This document shows positions 41,023 to 41,928 of a stretch of DNA of 41,928 nucleotides, in pieces. The notes under the pieces were generated by a model. It did no database searches, was not told the origin of the DNA, and was given only the letters and a program-made list of their open reading frames with translations. Numbering within the stretch: the stretch's first letter is position 1; every line of letters starts with the position of its first letter. The DNA is from Candidatus Fibrimonadaceae bacterium (lineage in GTDB: Bacteria; Fibrobacterota; Fibrobacteria; Fibrobacterales; Fibrobacteraceae). The position numbers were made by a program, and so were the translations under genes. The stretch spans positions 1-41,928 of the forward strand of contig JAITFN010000037.1 of the NCBI GenBank assembly GCA_031281345.1, written 5' to 3'.

Positions 41023-41928
41023 TTATCCTTTTATTTTGTTATCAACCCATTCTGCATTGCCTTTAACAGCTTCCACAGATTTGGCAAAAGCGGCTTTTTC
41101 GGCATCGTTCATTTTAACTTCAAGTATTTTCTCAATACCCTTTTCGCCGATAATCGCTGGAACTCCGCAATATAGCCCATTAACGCCATATTGCCCGTTG
41201 AGCTGAACCGCGCAGGTTAAAACGCTTTTCTTATCCAGCAAATATGCCTCTGCCATTCTAATTGCAGAAAGTCCTGGGCTGTAGAAAGCAGAGCCTGTTT
41301 TCAAAAGACCCACGATTTCATCGCCTGCCATTGCTGTGCGTTTGGAGAGTTCTTCAAATTTTTCTTTGCTCATAAGCTGTGGAAGCGGAATACCGCCAAC
41401 AGAAACAAAGTCGTAAAGGCTAACCATAGAGGGACCGTGACCGCCCATAACAACAGCCTGAACATCATCTGCCGCAACACCGAGTTCCATTGCAACAAAG
41501 CAAGCAAGGCGGCTGCTATCTAAAACGCCTGCCATGCCAACGACTCTTTCCGAAGGAAAGCCTGTGACTTTTTGCATTGCATAAACCATAGCATCCAAAG
41601 GATTGGTGACAACTATGACAAACGCATTTTGTGCGGTTTTTTTAAGAGCTTGTCCAACTTTCTCAATAATGCCGTAATTGATGTTCAAAAGGTCATCGCG
41701 GGTCATGCCTGGTTTGCGCGGAACGCCAGCCGTCACAATAACCACATCTGACCCTGCAAGGTCGTCGTAATTATTTGTGCCAGATAGAACTGCGCTGGTG
41801 CCTATTGATAGGCGACCTTCCATGATGTCTAGGGCTTTGCCTTGAGGCACGCCTTCCACAACATCAACAAGCACAACATCGCCAAGCTGCTTCTGCGCCA
41901 ATACAAGTGCCATTGTACCGCCTATTTG
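41023..41928 (-). CDS. mdh: Malate dehydrogenase (N-terminus outside window)
   Basis: NAD-dependent malate/oxaloacetate dehydrogenase of the LDH-like family. The frame runs to the last base of the window, starting QIGGTMALVLAQKQLGDVVLVDVVEG, so the first few residues with the Rossmann glycine start are missing; 301 residues are present. Visible motifs: VVIVTAGVPRKPGMTRDDLL (active-site arginines), VIVVTNPLDAMVYAM, GMAGVLDSSRL, and VVMGGHGPSMVSL with the catalytic His. Fibrobacter ferments to succinate through malate, which fits, but this gene alone does not prove it. It converges on dxs. Confidence 0.94.
   Translation of the reverse strand, partial: QIGGTMALVLAQKQLGDVVLVDVVEGVPQGKALDIMEGRLSIGTSAVLSGTNNYDDLAGSDVVIVTAGVPRKPGMTRDDLLNINYGIIEKVGQALKKTAQNAFVIVVTNPLDAMVYAMQKVTGFPSERVVGMAGVLDSSRLACFVAMELGVAADDVQAVVMGGHGPSMVSLYDFVSVGGIPLPQLMSKEKFEELSKRTAMAGDEIVGLLKTGSAFYSPGLSAIRMAEAYLLDKKSVLTCAVQLNGQYGVNGLYCGVPAIIGEKGIEKILEVKMNDAEKAAFAKSVEAVKGNAEWVDNKIKG

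Overview
The window looks like chromosomal DNA from a member of the Fibrobacterota (Fibrobacter or a close gut relative). The evidence is two proteins with the FISUMP domain (Fibrobacter succinogenes major paralogous domain), a GH45-type cellulase anchored as a lipoprotein behind a serine-rich linker, a low-to-moderate G+C content, and strongly diverged but syntenic division genes. No rRNA, tRNA, CRISPR array, insertion sequence or prophage was recognised. Assignment to a genus is inference.

Layout. 1-789: 3' end of ileS. 846-1900: a FISUMP lipoprotein on the minus strand with a long leader carrying a 17-base C tract, a hairpin and phased A-tracts. 2006-4048 (minus): a hybrid histidine kinase whose kinase core is degenerate. 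4241-7904: grpE-dnaK-dnaJ. 7911-8061: a palindrome-rich gap. 8094-9743: a hemolysin III-type membrane protein and bioB. 9706-10938 (minus): an EAL-HDOD protein. 11127-24746: the dcw cluster (mraZ, rsmH, ftsL, ftsI, murE, murF, ftsW, murG, murC, ftsQ, ftsA, ftsZ), in which mraY and murD are missing from their usual places. It is followed by translationally coupled cysS and ruvA. 26775-29060 (minus): a second sensor kinase. 29100-32601: apt, an NfeD-type membrane protease, a second FISUMP protein, tsaE and folK. 32559-32864 (minus): a 101-residue flagellar-rod-like protein. 32926-37849: a biotin-carboxylase-like protein that has lost catalytic residues, then hrpB and a GT2 glycosyltransferase, in one overlapping chain. 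37880-40965: the GH45 cellulase and dxs, whose stop and start codons overlap. 41023 to the end (minus): mdh, cut by the window edge.

How the genes work together. The 13-kb dcw block makes the peptidoglycan precursor (MurE, MurF, MurG, MurC) and the division machine (FtsL, FtsI, FtsW, FtsQ, FtsA, FtsZ). Most junctions are coupled by 1-13 nt overlaps. FtsA, FtsZ, FtsW and FtsI each carry unusual changes, which suggests a remodelled divisome. The kinases, EAL-HDOD protein, FISUMP proteins and cellulase fit a surface-active, plant-fibre-degrading lifestyle.

The strongest cross-cutting signal is promoter architecture. At least eleven genes have a CTATATT-like -10 box (variants TAATTT, TACATT, TAAATT) that mostly ends only 6-8 nt before the start codon, with no Shine-Dalgarno sequence. 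This predicts leaderless or nearly leaderless mRNAs. Three other genes have the same box 19-28 nt upstream together with a clear Shine-Dalgarno. The pattern also fixes several start codons used below.
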